From contig PETN01000099.1 of the NCBI GenBank assembly GCA_002781365.1, forward strand, positions 1 to 49,306: 49,306 bases of DNA, given 5' to 3'. Below are positions 34,355-43,854 of this stretch, in pieces. A program made the position numbers and the translations under genes. The stretch comes from Sulfurimonas sp. CG01_land_8_20_14_3_00_36_23 (GTDB lineage: Bacteria > Campylobacterota > Campylobacteria > Campylobacterales > Sulfurimonadaceae). The stretch's first letter is position 1; every line of letters begins with the position of its first letter. The notes under the pieces are model-generated. The model searched no databases, was not told the DNA's origin, and saw only the letters and a program-made list of their open reading frames with translations.

Positions 34355-35178
34355 TTTAAAAGGGGTGAGTTCTCACCCATAAACCTCTCATCTAAAACAA
34401 CTATCTCACACTCAAGCCAGATTTTAAACTCTTTATAAACTTCTCTTTGTGCCTCTTGAATTAAAAAAAGTGCGTCATCAAAAGTGCCATTCTCACAGTT
34501 AACTAAAAAGTTTGCATGTTGGTTGCTAAACTCCATGCCTCCAACTCTTTTGCCTTTGAGTCCAACCGCTTCTATAAGTCTGCCTGCATAATCTCCAACA
34601 GGATTTTTAAAACAGCTTCCTGCACTAGCTCCATTTGGCTGGTTCGAGCGCATTTTTTTAAACATCTCTACTTTTGTTTCATCAAATCCACATGCCACTT
34701 CAAAGCTTGCTTCTAAAACAGGGAAGTCAATATTTGTATATCTATAACCGTACTCTATCTCTTCTTTGCTAAGTTCAATGAGACTCTCTTCTTGGCATGT
34801 GGAAATAGAAATGAGATGGTTAAAAATTTCGTACTCTTTTAGCCCTGCATTCATATATACAAGTCCGCCGAGCTTGCCTGGAAGATGCGAGACAAATTCA
34901 AAATTTGCGATATCATGTTTTTTGCAAAAAGAGGCTATCTTCCCTGATGGCGTTGCTCCACCTATTTTAAGAGTGTTCCCCTCTAGCTTTATGTAATCAA
35001 ATTTTTTACTAAGCATCATAAGCGGGGGAGGTTGTGAGCCGATAAGAGTGTTATTGCATGCGCCAAGAAGATAGAAGACTTTGTTGTAGTCTGAACAATC
35101 TTCCAAGATTGTTACGTCAAATGTAGAGCCTATTCTGATGGAAGAGAGTTTTGAAAAGTCTACTTGTTTAAAATTCAT
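34339..35178 (-). CDS. murB: UDP-N-acetylenolpyruvoylglucosamine reductase
   Basis: 279 residues. A flavoenzyme that makes UDP-N-acetylmuramic acid for peptidoglycan. FAD-binding segments GSQPPPLMML, LPGKLGGLVYMNAG and GYRYTNIDF are present, as are the catalytic SAGSCFKNP and SNQHANFLVN. Short, like the Campylobacter enzymes. It overlaps the end of fliQ by one base. Motif copies at 34687-34696 and 34794-34804. Confidence 0.95.
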   Translation of the reverse strand: MNFKQVDFSKLSSIRIGSTFDVTILEDCSDYNKVFYLLGACNNTLIGSQPPPLMMLSKKFDYIKLEGNTLKIGGATPSGKIASFCKKHDIANFEFVSHLPGKLGGLVYMNAGLKEYEIFNHLISISTCQEESLIELSKEEIEYGYRYTNIDFPVLEASFEVACGFDETKVEMFKKMRSNQPNGASAGSCFKNPVGDYAGRLIEAVGLKGKRVGGMEFSNQHANFLVNCENGTFDDALFLIQEAQREVYKEFKIWLECEIVVLDERFMGENSPLLNPHSK

Positions 35179-35444
35179 TACTGCACGAAAGTAGGAATCA
35201 TATTGAAAACGTTCACTGAAAAGTCAGTCATGGAGTTGAGCATCCAAGGCATAGTAAGAATAATGACGATAACAACACCTATAATCTTTGGAATAAAGGA
35301 GAGTGTCATCTCATTTATTTGGGTCGTCGCCTGAAAAATACTGACTGCCAAACCTAAGAACATACCAGTTAAAAGCCCAGGCAGGGAGAGAAGAAGAGCA
35401 ATTTTAAATGTTTCGATTCCGAGTGCTATAAGTTTTGCTTCCAT
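35178..35444 (-). CDS. fliQ: Flagellar export apparatus protein FliQ
   Basis: 88 residues with two membrane helices (FKIALLLSLPGLLTGMFLGLAVSIFQ and IIGVVIVIILTMPWML), the TQINEMTLSFIPKI loop between them, and the usual FliQ length. It is part of the export gate with FliP and FliR. Its presence away from other flagellar genes and next to murB and recA is a Campylobacterota arrangement. It starts three bases after the mqnD stop. Confidence 0.95.
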   Translation of the reverse strand: MEAKLIALGIETFKIALLLSLPGLLTGMFLGLAVSIFQATTQINEMTLSFIPKIIGVVIVIILTMPWMLNSMTDFSVNVFNMIPTFVQ

Positions 35445-35447
35445 AAT

Positions 35448-36311
35448 TTATGAATTCCTTAGCTCTTTATACTCTGTTGGGATGAGATAATCTTCTACTT
35501 TAACTTCTGTGTCATAAAAACCATTTTTATAACCTATTTCAAAGAGTTTGTTTATCGCTTTGTATTGTATCTCACTTAGTGTAATAGAGTCATCATTTGC
35601 ATAGAGTTCAAGATATTTATCAAGTGTCGCTGCATCTATACGAACCAAATCTCTCTCAAGGAGCATTTTAGAGAGTCTCTCTTTATGGTCTCTTGCTACT
35701 TGAACAGCTTTTGTAAGTGTTGCTTCATACTCTATGGCTTTGTTGAGTGGAATGGAGCGACGAATAGCCATGCCTCCAAGAGGAAGAGGAAGCTCTTTAC
35801 CAGCGAGTTCCTGCCAAATATCCCACATCTCAATCTCCACTTCAAGTTCATTGTTATAGGTTAAAATAGATTCATGTATTAAAACACCAGCATCCACTTT
35901 GCCATCAAGAACAGCCTGCTCAATATCTAGAAAATTCATGTAAGTGATTCTGGCATGTGGAAATTTTATGCGAAAAAGCATAGCATTGGTTGTATGTGCA
36001 CCACTGAGGGCAACTTTGAAGTTTTTTTTGAGTGTTGCACCTTTTTTCTTGATAACCTTAGGACCGTAACCTTCACCAAAGCTAACGGCGGTACGAAGGG
36101 GAGCATACTCCTCTTTGATGTGAGGATAGAGAGCAAAGCTTATGGCAACTATGTCATAAACACCATTAAGGGCATCTTCATTGAGAGTCTGAATATCTTT
36201 AGCTATGTTATCAAAGAGGGTATTTTTCATATCTACCCAACCAAATTTTATAGCATAGTACATAAATATATCGTCGGCGTCAGGTGAGTGTGCAATTAAA
36301 GTTCTTTTCAT
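35448..36311 (-). CDS. mqnD: 1,4-dihydroxy-6-naphthoate synthase (futalosine menaquinone pathway)
   Basis: 287 residues. The N-terminal LIAHSPDADDIFMYYA, YDIVAISFALYP, SGAHTTNAMLFR, and LGGMAIRR fit MqnD, which opens cyclic dehypoxanthine futalosine. Campylobacterota make menaquinone this way. It heads the mqnD - fliQ - murB operon and is divergent from recA. It resembles a periplasmic binding protein in fold, but no signal sequence is present, which supports the enzyme assignment. Motif copy at 35952-35962. Confidence 0.88.
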   Translation of the reverse strand: MKRTLIAHSPDADDIFMYYAIKFGWVDMKNTLFDNIAKDIQTLNEDALNGVYDIVAISFALYPHIKEEYAPLRTAVSFGEGYGPKVIKKKGATLKKNFKVALSGAHTTNAMLFRIKFPHARITYMNFLDIEQAVLDGKVDAGVLIHESILTYNNELEVEIEMWDIWQELAGKELPLPLGGMAIRRSIPLNKAIEYEATLTKAVQVARDHKERLSKMLLERDLVRIDAATLDKYLELYANDDSITLSEIQYKAINKLFEIGYKNGFYDTEVKVEDYLIPTEYKELRNS

Positions 36312-36440
36312 AAACTAGATTTTAACCAAATAAGGATAAAATTCCGCCTTAATAAATGTGTAGCATTTAGAAAAAGAAGAAAGAAATGTAGAAAAATATG
36401 ACAAAATGAAAGATTTTTAACAGAGTCCTTCAAATTGACA

Positions 36441-36446
36441 TACAAT
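36441..36446 (+). promoter_or_regulatory. Putative recA promoter -10
   Basis: TACAAT 32 bases before the recA ATG. No LexA-type box (CTGT-N8-ACAG or GAAC-N4-GTTC) is seen in the 166-bp gap, as expected for Campylobacterota, which lack a classical SOS response. Confidence 0.4.
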
Positions 36447-36477
36447 AAGTCTAAATTTAATAATAAGTGAGCCCAAG

Positions 36478-37515
36478 ATGGATGCAAACAAACAAAAATC
36501 ATTAGACTTAGCAATGAAACAAATCGATAAGGCATTTGGTAAAGGTGCTTTAATGAGATTAGGTGACAAGGACATTGTTCCTATTCAAGCAATTAGCACA
36601 GGTTCTCTTGGGCTAGACTTGGCACTTGGCATAGGTGGTGTTCCACAGGGAAGAGTTGTAGAGATTTATGGACCAGAAAGTTCTGGTAAAACAACTTTAG
36701 CACTTCAGATTACAGCAGAGTGTCAAAAAGCAGGCGGAGTTTGTGCGTTTATAGATGCAGAGCATGCTTTGGATGTTGTTTATGCTAAAAACCTTGGCGT
36801 AGATATTGATAACCTCCTTGTATCTCAACCAGATTATGGCGAGCAAGCTTTAGACATTGTTGAAACAATTGCGAGAAGTGGTGCGATAGACTTAATCGTT
36901 ATAGATTCAGTTGCCGCTTTGACTCCAAAGTCTGAGATTGAAGGTGAGATGTCTGATCAAAACGTGGGTGTTCAAGCGCGTCTTATGTCAAAAGCACTTC
37001 GTAAATTAACAGGCGTTTTACATAAAATGAACTGTACGGTTATCTTTATCAATCAGATTCGTATGAAAATTGGAATGATGGGCTATGGTTCACCTGAAAC
37101 AACAACAGGTGGAAATGCTCTTAAGTTTTACGCTTCAGTGAGAATCGATGTAAGAAGAATCGCATCACTCAAACAAGGTGAAAACAATATTGGTAACCGA
37201 GTCAAAGCGAAGGTTATTAAAAACAAGGTAGCTCCTCCATTCCGTCAAGCTGAATTTGATATAATGTTTGGTGAAGGAATCTCTAAAGAGGGTGAGCTTG
37301 TTGATTACGGTGTGAAACTTGACATCATTGACAAAAGTGGAGCTTGGTTCTCTTATGAAGATGTTAAGCTTGGACAGGGTCGCGAGAATGTTAAAGCAAA
37401 ATTTAAAGAAGAGCCAGAATTGGCTCGTGAAATAGAAGAAAAAATCAAAGTAGCGATGGGCGTAAGTAATCTTATGGTCATGGATACATTAGAAATTAAC
37501 GAGGCGGATGAATAA
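36478..37515 (+). CDS. recA: Recombinase A
   Basis: 345 residues. Strand exchange and homologous recombination, including integration of incoming DNA in transformation. Walker [10 protein letters not shown] (about 66-74), VIDSVAAL, loop 2 region [16 protein letters not shown], all intact. The stop codon directly abuts the eno ATG, with no base between. Neither recA nor eno holds a motif copy. Confidence 0.98.
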   Translation: MDANKQKSLDLAMKQIDKAFGKGALMRLGDKDIVPIQAISTGSLGLDLALGIGGVPQGRVVEIYGPESSGKTTLALQITAECQKAGGVCAFIDAEHALDVVYAKNLGVDIDNLLVSQPDYGEQALDIVETIARSGAIDLIVIDSVAALTPKSEIEGEMSDQNVGVQARLMSKALRKLTGVLHKMNCTVIFINQIRMKIGMMGYGSPETTTGGNALKFYASVRIDVRRIASLKQGENNIGNRVKAKVIKNKVAPPFRQAEFDIMFGEGISKEGELVDYGVKLDIIDKSGAWFSYEDVKLGQGRENVKAKFKEEPELAREIEEKIKVAMGVSNLMVMDTLEINEADE

Positions 37516-38781
37516 ATGTATATAGATAGTGTTAGTGCAATAGAGGTAATGGATTCACGTGGGAATCCAACTGTAAAAGCGACTGTAGAGTTGAGTGATG
37601 GAACGATTCAAAGCGCAATTGTTCCTTCAGGTGCAAGTACAGGAAAGCGTGAAGCTTTAGAGCTTCGTGATGGTGGAGCAAGATATATGGGCAAGGGTGT
37701 TTTACAAGCAGTTGAAAATGTAAACACTCAAATCTCTGATGTACTTATTGGACTCTCTCCTTTCAATCAAGCGCAAATCGATGCTGAAATGAAGCAACTT
37801 GACGGAACGAACAACTATGGAAACTTGGGAGCGAATGCAGTTCTTGGTGTTTCTATGGCTGTTGCTCGTGCGGCAGCTGCTAGTTTAGGCATACCACTTT
37901 ACCGTTACCTTGGCGGCGCAAATGCTATGGTTATTCCAACTCCTATGCTAAACATTATCAATGGTGGTTCACACGCAGATAACTCTGTAGATTTTCAAGA
38001 ATATATGATTGTTCCAAAGGGCTTTGAAGACTTTGCTGAAGGTTTACGCGCTTCTGCTGAGGTCTATCATACTTTAAAAGGTATCTTAAAAGCAAAAAAT
38101 CATAATACAGCTTTAGGGGATGAAGGTGGTTTTGCACCAGACCTTAGTTCAAACGAAGAGCCTATACAAATTATTATGGAAGCGATAGAAAAAGCAGGCT
38201 ACATTGCGGGTGAACAAATCTGTATCGCTTTAGATGTTGCTGCTTCTGAGTTAGTTACAGAGGGTGGATACCGTTTAGAATCAGAGAACCGTACCGTTAC
38301 ATCTGAAGAATTAGCAAATTATTATGTAGATTTATGTTCAAAATATCCAATTGTATCTATTGAAGATGGGTTAAGTGAAGATGATTGGGATGGTTGGAAA
38401 GTTTTAACTGAAAAATTATCTGACAGAGTTCAACTTGTAGGGGATGATTTATTTGTTACAAATGTAAATATTTTAAATGAAGGAATTTCAAAAGGTATTG
38501 CTAACTCTATACTTATTAAGCCAAATCAAATTGGATCTGTAAGTGAGACAATGCAAACCGTAAGACTTGCTCAAAGAAATGGTTACACTTGTATTATGAG
38601 TCACCGTTCTGGCGAGAGCGAAGATGCTTTTATTGCTGACTTCGCTGTTGCCCTCAACTGTGGTCAAATCAAAACAGGTTCAACTGCTCGTGGAGAGAGA
38701 ACTGCTAAATATAATCGTCTTTTAGAGATTGAAAACGAAGTTGTATATGGTGAATATTTAGGTTCTGTACTTTTTAATTAA
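37516..38781 (+). CDS. eno: Enolase
   Basis: 421 residues. Converts 2-phosphoglycerate to phosphoenolpyruvate. N-terminal [13 protein letters not shown], catalytic [10 protein letters not shown], metal ligands in [14 protein letters not shown] and [10 protein letters not shown], the base Lys in [13 protein letters not shown], and [17 protein letters not shown]. Co-transcribed with recA. The recA - eno - FtsB-like - AMIN order is conserved in Campylobacterota. Confidence 0.98.
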   Translation: MYIDSVSAIEVMDSRGNPTVKATVELSDGTIQSAIVPSGASTGKREALELRDGGARYMGKGVLQAVENVNTQISDVLIGLSPFNQAQIDAEMKQLDGTNNYGNLGANAVLGVSMAVARAAAASLGIPLYRYLGGANAMVIPTPMLNIINGGSHADNSVDFQEYMIVPKGFEDFAEGLRASAEVYHTLKGILKAKNHNTALGDEGGFAPDLSSNEEPIQIIMEAIEKAGYIAGEQICIALDVAASELVTEGGYRLESENRTVTSEELANYYVDLCSKYPIVSIEDGLSEDDWDGWKVLTEKLSDRVQLVGDDLFVTNVNILNEGISKGIANSILIKPNQIGSVSETMQTVRLAQRNGYTCIMSHRSGESEDAFIADFAVALNCGQIKTGSTARGERTAKYNRLLEIENEVVYGEYLGSVLFN

Positions 38782-38792
38782 GAAATAATTCT

Positions 38793-39071
38793 ATGAACAG
38801 AGAAGAACTTTATAAAAATATAGACAATACACAGAGTATAACTCAGCGCTATTTAGGTCTATCTTTTGGAAAGTTTCTGACTCTGTTTGCTATCATATTA
38901 GCTTTAGGGATTTATCTTGGCGTACTTTTGTATGGTGCAAACTCACTTGAAGTTTTGTTCGGATTGCAAGAGTATGAGAGCTATCTTCAAACAGAAATAT
39001 ACAGACTAAAAGATGAAAATGCCGAACTTCAAAGAGAATATTTTGAATTAAAAGAGATTTCAGCCAAATAG
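38793..39071 (+). CDS. FtsB/DivIC-like septum formation initiator protein
   Basis: 92 residues. One membrane helix (about 26-48) is followed by a short coiled coil (LQTEIYRLKDENAELQREYFELKE), the FtsB/DivIC layout. It would act with FtsL and FtsQ at the division site. The longer cytoplasmic N-terminus is typical of this phylum. It follows eno after 11 bp. The assignment rests on topology and position. Confidence 0.7.
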   Translation: MNREELYKNIDNTQSITQRYLGLSFGKFLTLFAIILALGIYLGVLLYGANSLEVLFGLQEYESYLQTEIYRLKDENAELQREYFELKEISAK

Positions 39072-39099
39072 TTAAATAGTATAAAAAATAGATGTTTAA

Positions 39100-39108
39100 T
39101 GCTATAAT
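39100..39108 (+). promoter_or_regulatory. Internal extended -10 promoter of the AMIN gene
   Basis: TGCTATAAT, a perfect extended -10, 21 bases before the TTG start at 39130 and just downstream of the FtsB-like stop. It suggests the AMIN gene can be transcribed apart from recA-eno. Confidence 0.55.
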
Positions 39109-39129
39109 AACTCAAAAAAGGGGACTTGT

Positions 39130-39765
39130 TTGATTAAAATATTTTTTATATCACTTTTTTTACTCTCCACTCTCAATGCTCGAGAAAATCCATTTTTTCC
39201 ATCTCAAGGTGAAAAAGATATACCACTTACATCTGTAAATAGCACAAACCTTCTCCCTTTAAAAAGAGCAACTATAAGCCTACCTCCTCAAGCGAGAGTT
39301 CTTCAAAAAGTGACGTTAGAGTTTAAAAATCTCGATGGATCAATTGAAAGTAAAAGTATAGAACTTGAAAATTCGATTGATTGGCATTTGCCTGTGTTTG
39401 TATCGCAGAGCTTCGGAGAGATAAGCGAAGAAAAAAAAGCCCTAAAAAAGCAAGAGTTAAAAGAGTTTAAAAAGATTGCTTCAATGAAACATGCAACATT
39501 TTTCTCTCTTGATAAAACTTTAAAAATTGTTACTTCTGATAAAAATATTAGAAACTTTTTACTTGTAGAGCCACATAGAATCGTTATGGACTTTAAAAAA
39601 GATACAACATTTAAAAGTTATACAAAAGTTATGAAAAAAAATATTTTTTCTGTTATAAGAGTAGGAAATCACTCTGGTTACTATAGAATCGTTATAGAAC
39701 TCGATGGTTTATATAGATACAAACTAGAAAAAATATCAGATGGATATATGATTCATTTAATATGA
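39130..39765 (+). CDS. AMIN-domain periplasmic protein
   Basis: 211 residues. A signal peptide (KIFFISLFLLSTLNA) comes first, then a variable region rich in Lys and Glu. The C-terminal AMIN domain (about 135-211: RNFLLVEPHRIVMDFKK, VIRVGNHSGYYRIVIELDG, YMIHLI) targets proteins to peptidoglycan at septa or poles. The Campylobacter homologue in this position is a known glycoprotein of unclear function. The start is TTG at 39130, directly before the signal peptide. Confidence 0.75.
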   Translation: MIKIFFISLFLLSTLNARENPFFPSQGEKDIPLTSVNSTNLLPLKRATISLPPQARVLQKVTLEFKNLDGSIESKSIELENSIDWHLPVFVSQSFGEISEEKKALKKQELKEFKKIASMKHATFFSLDKTLKIVTSDKNIRNFLLVEPHRIVMDFKKDTTFKSYTKVMKKNIFSVIRVGNHSGYYRIVIELDGLYRYKLEKISDGYMIHLI

Positions 39766-39767
39766 CA

Positions 39768-39790
39768 CTCTCTTAAGAGTTCCAAGAGAG
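39768..39790 (+). terminator. Possible hairpin after the recA-AMIN operon
   Basis: CTCTCTT-(9 nt)-AAGAGAG directly after the AMIN stop. No T-run, so weak as a terminator. Confidence 0.4.
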
Positions 39791-39838
39791 AAACTGATTA
39801 AAAAGTAGCTCACTCTTTGGGATATAAATACTATTATT

Positions 39839-39847
39839 TGCTATAAT
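39839..39847 (+). promoter_or_regulatory. Extended -10 promoter of the CNNM/CBS gene
   Basis: TGCTATAAT, about 73 bases before the TTG start. It is the same nine bases as the AMIN promoter. The leader in between is about 65 nt with a weak GGTACC/GCCAC stem. Confidence 0.5.
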
Positions 39848-39919
39848 GACAACTCATTATTATAAACATCTGGTACCTTTGTGCCACTATTTTCTTATTA
39901 TTAAAGGATATTGTAAAAC

Positions 39920-40960
39920 TTGGACTTATTAATACTGTTCTTTTTCTTGTCGGTAAGCGTTTCCTTCATCTGCTCTGTTTTGGAGTCAGTACTCTTGTCT
40001 GTGAATATGGCATATGTTTCGGTGTTAGAAAAAGAGAGACCAATAGTCGGTGCATATTTACGAAGCCATAAAACTAATATCAATAAATCAATAGCCTCTA
40101 TACTGATTTTAAATACAGTTGCTAACACTTTAGGCGCTGCTGCAGTTGGTGCGCAAGCTTCTATTATATTTGGCAATGACGTTGTTGTCTATGTCTCCAT
40201 TATTTTGACTTTTGCAATTTTATTCCTATCTGAGATTATCCCTAAAACAATAGGAGCGCTTTACTGGAAACAGTTAGCTCCAATGTCTGCACAGATTATT
40301 AGAATTCTGATTTTTGTTACCTACCCAATCATCTTGTGTACGCTTTTTGTTACAAATAGAATTTCAAGAGGGAAGCAAGACTCAAATATTTTGACAAAAG
40401 AAGAGTTACTTCATAGCATGCTTCTGAGTGAATATGGTGGTGTGATTGATGAAAAAGAGTCTGACTTTATAGAAAATATCTTAAATCTAAGTAAGATAAA
40501 AGTTAGAGATGTCCTTACTCCAAGAAGTGTTGTGTTTGCACTCAAAGAGACGATGACAATACGTGAGATAATTGACACGCAACCAGCTATTTTTAAATTT
40601 TCCCGTATTCCTGTTTATATAGATTCCATAGAACATGTAAGTGGAATCGTTCTGACAAAAAAGATTTTTAAACAAGCTCTCATAGATGATACCGTAGATG
40701 TTGGAAGTATAAAGAAAAATATTGTATCTCTGAATGCGAATATACCTGTCTCTAAAGCACTAGATATGTTTATCAATAAAAAAGATCACATGTTTTTGGT
40801 TCGAGATAATTATGACCAAACAGAGGGTATTATTACCTTAGAAGATTGTGTTGAGACGATACTTGGTGTAGAAATTGTAGATGAGAGTGATACTACAGAA
40901 GATATGCGAGAGCTTGCAAAGAGAAGAATGAAGCAAAATCGAAAAATGCAAGAAGAATAA
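39920..40960 (+). CDS. CNNM/CBS-domain membrane protein (HlyC/CorC-type family)
   Basis: 346 residues. A CNNM (DUF21) membrane domain with four helices (LILFFFLSVSVSFICSVLESVLLS, IASILILNTVANTLGAAAVG, and further) is followed by a pair of CBS domains (about 200-325: VRDVLTPRSVVFAL, FSRIPVYIDS, LVRDNYDQTEGIITLEDCVETILG). The C-terminal CorC_HlyC domain of longer members is missing and replaced by a short charged tail. Members are linked to Mg2+ or Co2+ transport. The start is TTG at 39920, with AAAGGA eleven bases upstream. Confidence 0.85.
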   Translation: MDLLILFFFLSVSVSFICSVLESVLLSVNMAYVSVLEKERPIVGAYLRSHKTNINKSIASILILNTVANTLGAAAVGAQASIIFGNDVVVYVSIILTFAILFLSEIIPKTIGALYWKQLAPMSAQIIRILIFVTYPIILCTLFVTNRISRGKQDSNILTKEELLHSMLLSEYGGVIDEKESDFIENILNLSKIKVRDVLTPRSVVFALKETMTIREIIDTQPAIFKFSRIPVYIDSIEHVSGIVLTKKIFKQALIDDTVDVGSIKKNIVSLNANIPVSKALDMFINKKDHMFLVRDNYDQTEGIITLEDCVETILGVEIVDESDTTEDMRELAKRRMKQNRKMQEE

Positions 40961-40973
40961 AATAGGAGAAGGC

Positions 40974-41002
40974 ACTATGTCTAGGAGGCAACGAGACATA
41001 GT
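40974..41002. other. Hairpin 1 in the gap between the CNNM and trxC genes
   Basis: ACTATGTCT (40974-40982) pairs with AGACATAGT (40994-41002), nine perfect pairs around an 11-nt loop. No T-run on either side. First of two hairpins in this convergent 213-bp gap. Confidence 0.55.
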
Positions 41003-41033
41003 ACCAAAAAATTATAAGAGTTATTTGCAAGAG

Positions 41034-41077
41034 AAGAGATACTTAGTCAGAGGGGATTATAAGTCTAAGTATCTCTT
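41034..41077. terminator. Hairpin 2, 13-bp stem between convergent genes
   Basis: AAGAGATACTTAG (41034-41046) pairs perfectly with CTAAGTATCTCTT (41065-41077) around an 18-nt loop, followed by TCTTGTCTG. Likely the terminator for the CNNM gene, perhaps for both directions. A small RNA is possible. Confidence 0.6.
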
Positions 41078-41173
41078 TCTTGTCTGCATTATAATGACAA
41101 AAAATGTAGATTTAGTGTCATTAATATTAAATATTGATTTATGAGTTCAGAACTATTTCGGTTGTTAGCCTAG

Positions 41174-41599
41174 TTAGTTTATAAATTGAGAAACAAGCTT
41201 ATTTAAAGTCACTGCATCAAGTGCACCAGATACCCTATGTATCTCTTTAGAGTCTTTAAAAATTATAAGTGTCGGGATGCTTCTTATTCCAAATCGTGCC
41301 CCAAGTTGCTCTTGTGCTTGAGTATTTACTTTTGCAAAAAGTACCTTCAGAGGGAAGTTCTTTGCACTTTTTTCAAAGTTGGGTCCCATCATCTTGCATG
41401 GACCACACCAAGGCGCCCAAAAATCAATAAAAACAGGGATGTCACTATTGACTACAACTTCGTCAAAAGTGGCATTACTCAATTCCAAAGGTGTTGTAAC
41501 AAGCAGAGAGTGATGGCACTTTCCACAGTTTGCTTTTTTGTAAGAGTCTCTTTTTGGGATATTATTTACACTTAAACAGTTTGTGCATACTACGCGCAT
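41174..41599 (-). CDS. trxC: Thioredoxin 2-type protein
   Basis: 141 residues. An N-terminal zinc-binding part (C5, C8, C25, C28) precedes a thioredoxin domain with active site WCGPC (C65, C68) and the cis-Pro loop IRSIPTLIIF. The added zinc domain identifies TrxC (thioredoxin 2). It reduces disulfides in the cytoplasm and could serve Tpx. The gene is 16 bp after the small unknown gene. Confidence 0.93.
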   Translation of the reverse strand: MRVVCTNCLSVNNIPKRDSYKKANCGKCHHSLLVTTPLELSNATFDEVVVNSDIPVFIDFWAPWCGPCKMMGPNFEKSAKNFPLKVLFAKVNTQAQEQLGARFGIRSIPTLIIFKDSKEIHRVSGALDAVTLNKLVSQFIN

Positions 41600-41615
41600 A
41601 GGATTTTCCTTATGG

Positions 41616-41930
41616 TTAAATTGAAGCTACCCCTACTTTTGTCAATATCAAGTTTAAAGTACCTTCTTCTATCTCAATAATACCCTCAGATTTGAGTTCA
41701 TTCATCGCTTCTTCTAGTGCATCATCTTGTTTGGCATTTAGTTTTGTTAGTACATTTCTTACAACATCTTGTTTTGTCATAACCTGACCAATGTGATTGT
41801 TTTTTCTAAACCAATTTAAAAACATCTCTTTGACTTCATTTTTTGGAGCAACATCAAGAGGACTCTTTTTCGGAGGAGATTTTCTTTTGTTGGAGTGGGG
41901 CGTATTTACTTTTTTATGAGATGGTTTCAT
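41616..41930 (-). CDS. Conserved hypothetical protein, possible winged-helix fold
   Basis: 104 residues. A basic N-terminal tail (KPSHKKVNTPHSNKRKSPPKKS) is followed by a helical part (VKEMFLNWFRKNNHIGQVMTKQDVVRNVL, LEEAMNELKSEGIIEIEEGTLNLILTKVG). The helix-helix-beta hairpin ending resembles a winged helix, and the basic tail suggests nucleic-acid binding. No family recognised. Upstream, 41931-42072 shows nothing recognisable. Confidence 0.65.
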   Translation of the reverse strand: MKPSHKKVNTPHSNKRKSPPKKSPLDVAPKNEVKEMFLNWFRKNNHIGQVMTKQDVVRNVLTKLNAKQDDALEEAMNELKSEGIIEIEEGTLNLILTKVGVASI

Positions 41931-42072
41931 CTATAAACCTTTATATTTGTTTAGGCTATCTGAAATATGCGATGCTTAGTAAAAGTCACTTTTTCAGTTG
42001 TAAGGGTATTATACAATCTCTTAGCATTAACCGTAGGCATTACGCCATAATCTATGATATTTTTCTACTCTT

Positions 42073-43854
42073 TTAAATCAACTGATTTTTAACAAATTCC
42101 ATATAGTGACCCACTTCGGTTTCGAGTTCTTTATGCGTTCCCTCTTGTACGATTTTTCCCTCTTCCAGAACATAAATTCTATCTGCATTTTTAACAGTAC
42201 TAAGTCTATGGGCAATAGTGATGACAGTTTTATCTTTGAGAATGGATTCAAGATTTATCTGTAGTTTTGCCTCGGTATGAACATCAAGTGCAGAAGTAGA
42301 TTCATCAAAGATAACGACGCTTGGGTTAGCAATTATCATTCTTGCAATGCTCAAGCGTTGGCGTTGTCCACCAGAGAGTCGTATTCCGTGATGCCCGACA
42401 ATGGTCTCTAGTTTATCACTCATATTTTCAACCATTGAACTCAGTTGAGCAATTTCGAGGGCTTTATAAATCTCTTCATCACTGATGCTCTCATCCCCCA
42501 TAGTGATATTAAATCGCAGCGTTGCGTTAAAAAGTATAGGCATTTGAAGTACGAGGAAGATTCTCTCTCTGAGTGCATTTTTATCTATCTCTTCTGTTGG
42601 TAGAGTATTGTATGTTAGCGCCCCTGCATTTTTTTCATAAAAACCTGAGAGTACCTGAGCTAGTGTTGTTTTACCACTTCCGCTTGCTCCAATGAGTGCG
42701 ATTTTTGAGCCTGATTTTATATTGAGGGAGATATCTTTGAGTATTGGCTTCTCTTTGTTGTAGGAGAATTCCACATGCTGTAATTGAATATCCACATGCC
42801 GAGATTCTATAAGCTTCTCACCTGTAATCTCTGTTTTGAGTGTGAGAATCTTATTGATTCTTTTGAGTGCTGCCGTTGCTGAAGCGTAAGAGTATTGCAT
42901 CGAGAGTATATCTTGAACTGGTGTCATGATAAACCAGATATACCCAAACATCGCGAACATCATTCCTATACTCAAATTGCTATAAGCAACAAGTAAAAGA
43001 CCCGAGGCTCTGAGGATTTCAAAAGCACTTAAAAAAATTGTGTAGGAGAGTTTTTCATACGCCACACTTTTAAAACTAAACTCATTTGAAGATGTTTGAA
43101 TCCTATTTGCCTGCGCTGTTGCATTTGCAAAGAAGTACTCCTCTTTGTTGGAGGCTTTGATTTGTCCGTAGAGTTCTAGTGTCTCTCCTATACCCTCTTG
43201 AAACCTTGCTATTGCCTCATTCTCCTCTTTTTTAAGCAAACCTACTTTTTTTGACATCCCTTTACTGAGGAACATGATAAGAGGTTGAACAAGAAGTATC
43301 AAAATTCCTAAAATAGGGTCTATCGCTATCATGACAATGCCTACGGCAATCAGTGTTAAAACAGAGGCTATAAAACGGCTTGCACTACTCATGATGAAAG
43401 TATCAAGGGTATTTACATCGGTTACAAGGTTTGCTGTAATCGCTCCGCTTCCAACTGTTTCATACTCGTTCATAGAGGCGATTTTTAAGTGCTCTATGAG
43501 TTTTTTACGAATCATAAAAGTTACATATTTTGAGATTTTAGTAAATATCTTTGTGGTAATTATGCCTAGAAAATAGTATAAAAAACGTAGAAATATGACA
43601 ACCAAAGTAACGATGGCGATATAAAAAAAAGCACTTCCTTGTCCAAAAAGTGCATCAATAGCAGGAACAATATTTGAAGGCTTTGAGAGAAGCACTTCAT
43701 CAACCATTACTGGAAGCATTAAAGGGATAGGAACACTTACTAGTATGGCAAGGAGTGTAATTATTTGCCCATAAATAAGTGCTGGCTTCTTATCTAAGAT
43801 AAGCTTGAAAATATACTTGAATGTTATCTCCTCTTTTTTCATTTTATCTATCAT
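42073..43854 (-). CDS. ABC transporter, fused permease and ATPase (MsbA-like exporter)
   Basis: 593 residues. Six membrane helices (about 20-310) are followed by an ABC ATPase domain. Walker A GASGSGKTT is at about 386, signature LSGGQRQRLS, Walker B VVIFDEST, and the H-loop AHRLST. One full exporter forms as a homodimer. The substrate is unknown; lipids or peptides are common. It overlaps the Bax-like gene by 11 bases, so the two may be co-expressed. Motif copies at 42791-42800 and, with one mismatch, 42769-42779. Confidence 0.93.
   Translation of the reverse strand: MIDKMKKEEITFKYIFKLILDKKPALIYGQIITLLAILVSVPIPLMLPVMVDEVLLSKPSNIVPAIDALFGQGSAFFYIAIVTLVVIFLRFLYYFLGIITTKIFTKISKYVTFMIRKKLIEHLKIASMNEYETVGSGAITANLVTDVNTLDTFIMSSASRFIASVLTLIAVGIVMIAIDPILGILILLVQPLIMFLSKGMSKKVGLLKKEENEAIARFQEGIGETLELYGQIKASNKEEYFFANATAQANRIQTSSNEFSFKSVAYEKLSYTIFLSAFEILRASGLLLVAYSNLSIGMMFAMFGYIWFIMTPVQDILSMQYSYASATAALKRINKILTLKTEITGEKLIESRHVDIQLQHVEFSYNKEKPILKDISLNIKSGSKIALIGASGSGKTTLAQVLSGFYEKNAGALTYNTLPTEEIDKNALRERIFLVLQMPILFNATLRFNITMGDESISDEEIYKALEIAQLSSMVENMSDKLETIVGHHGIRLSGGQRQRLSIARMIIANPSVVIFDESTSALDVHTEAKLQINLESILKDKTVITIAHRLSTVKNADRIYVLEEGKIVQEGTHKELETEVGHYMEFVKNQLI

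Noticed and set aside
36312-36477. LexA/SOS box before recA
   Set aside because: No CTGT-N8-ACAG or GAAC-N4-GTTC element is present; only a TACAAT -10 is seen.
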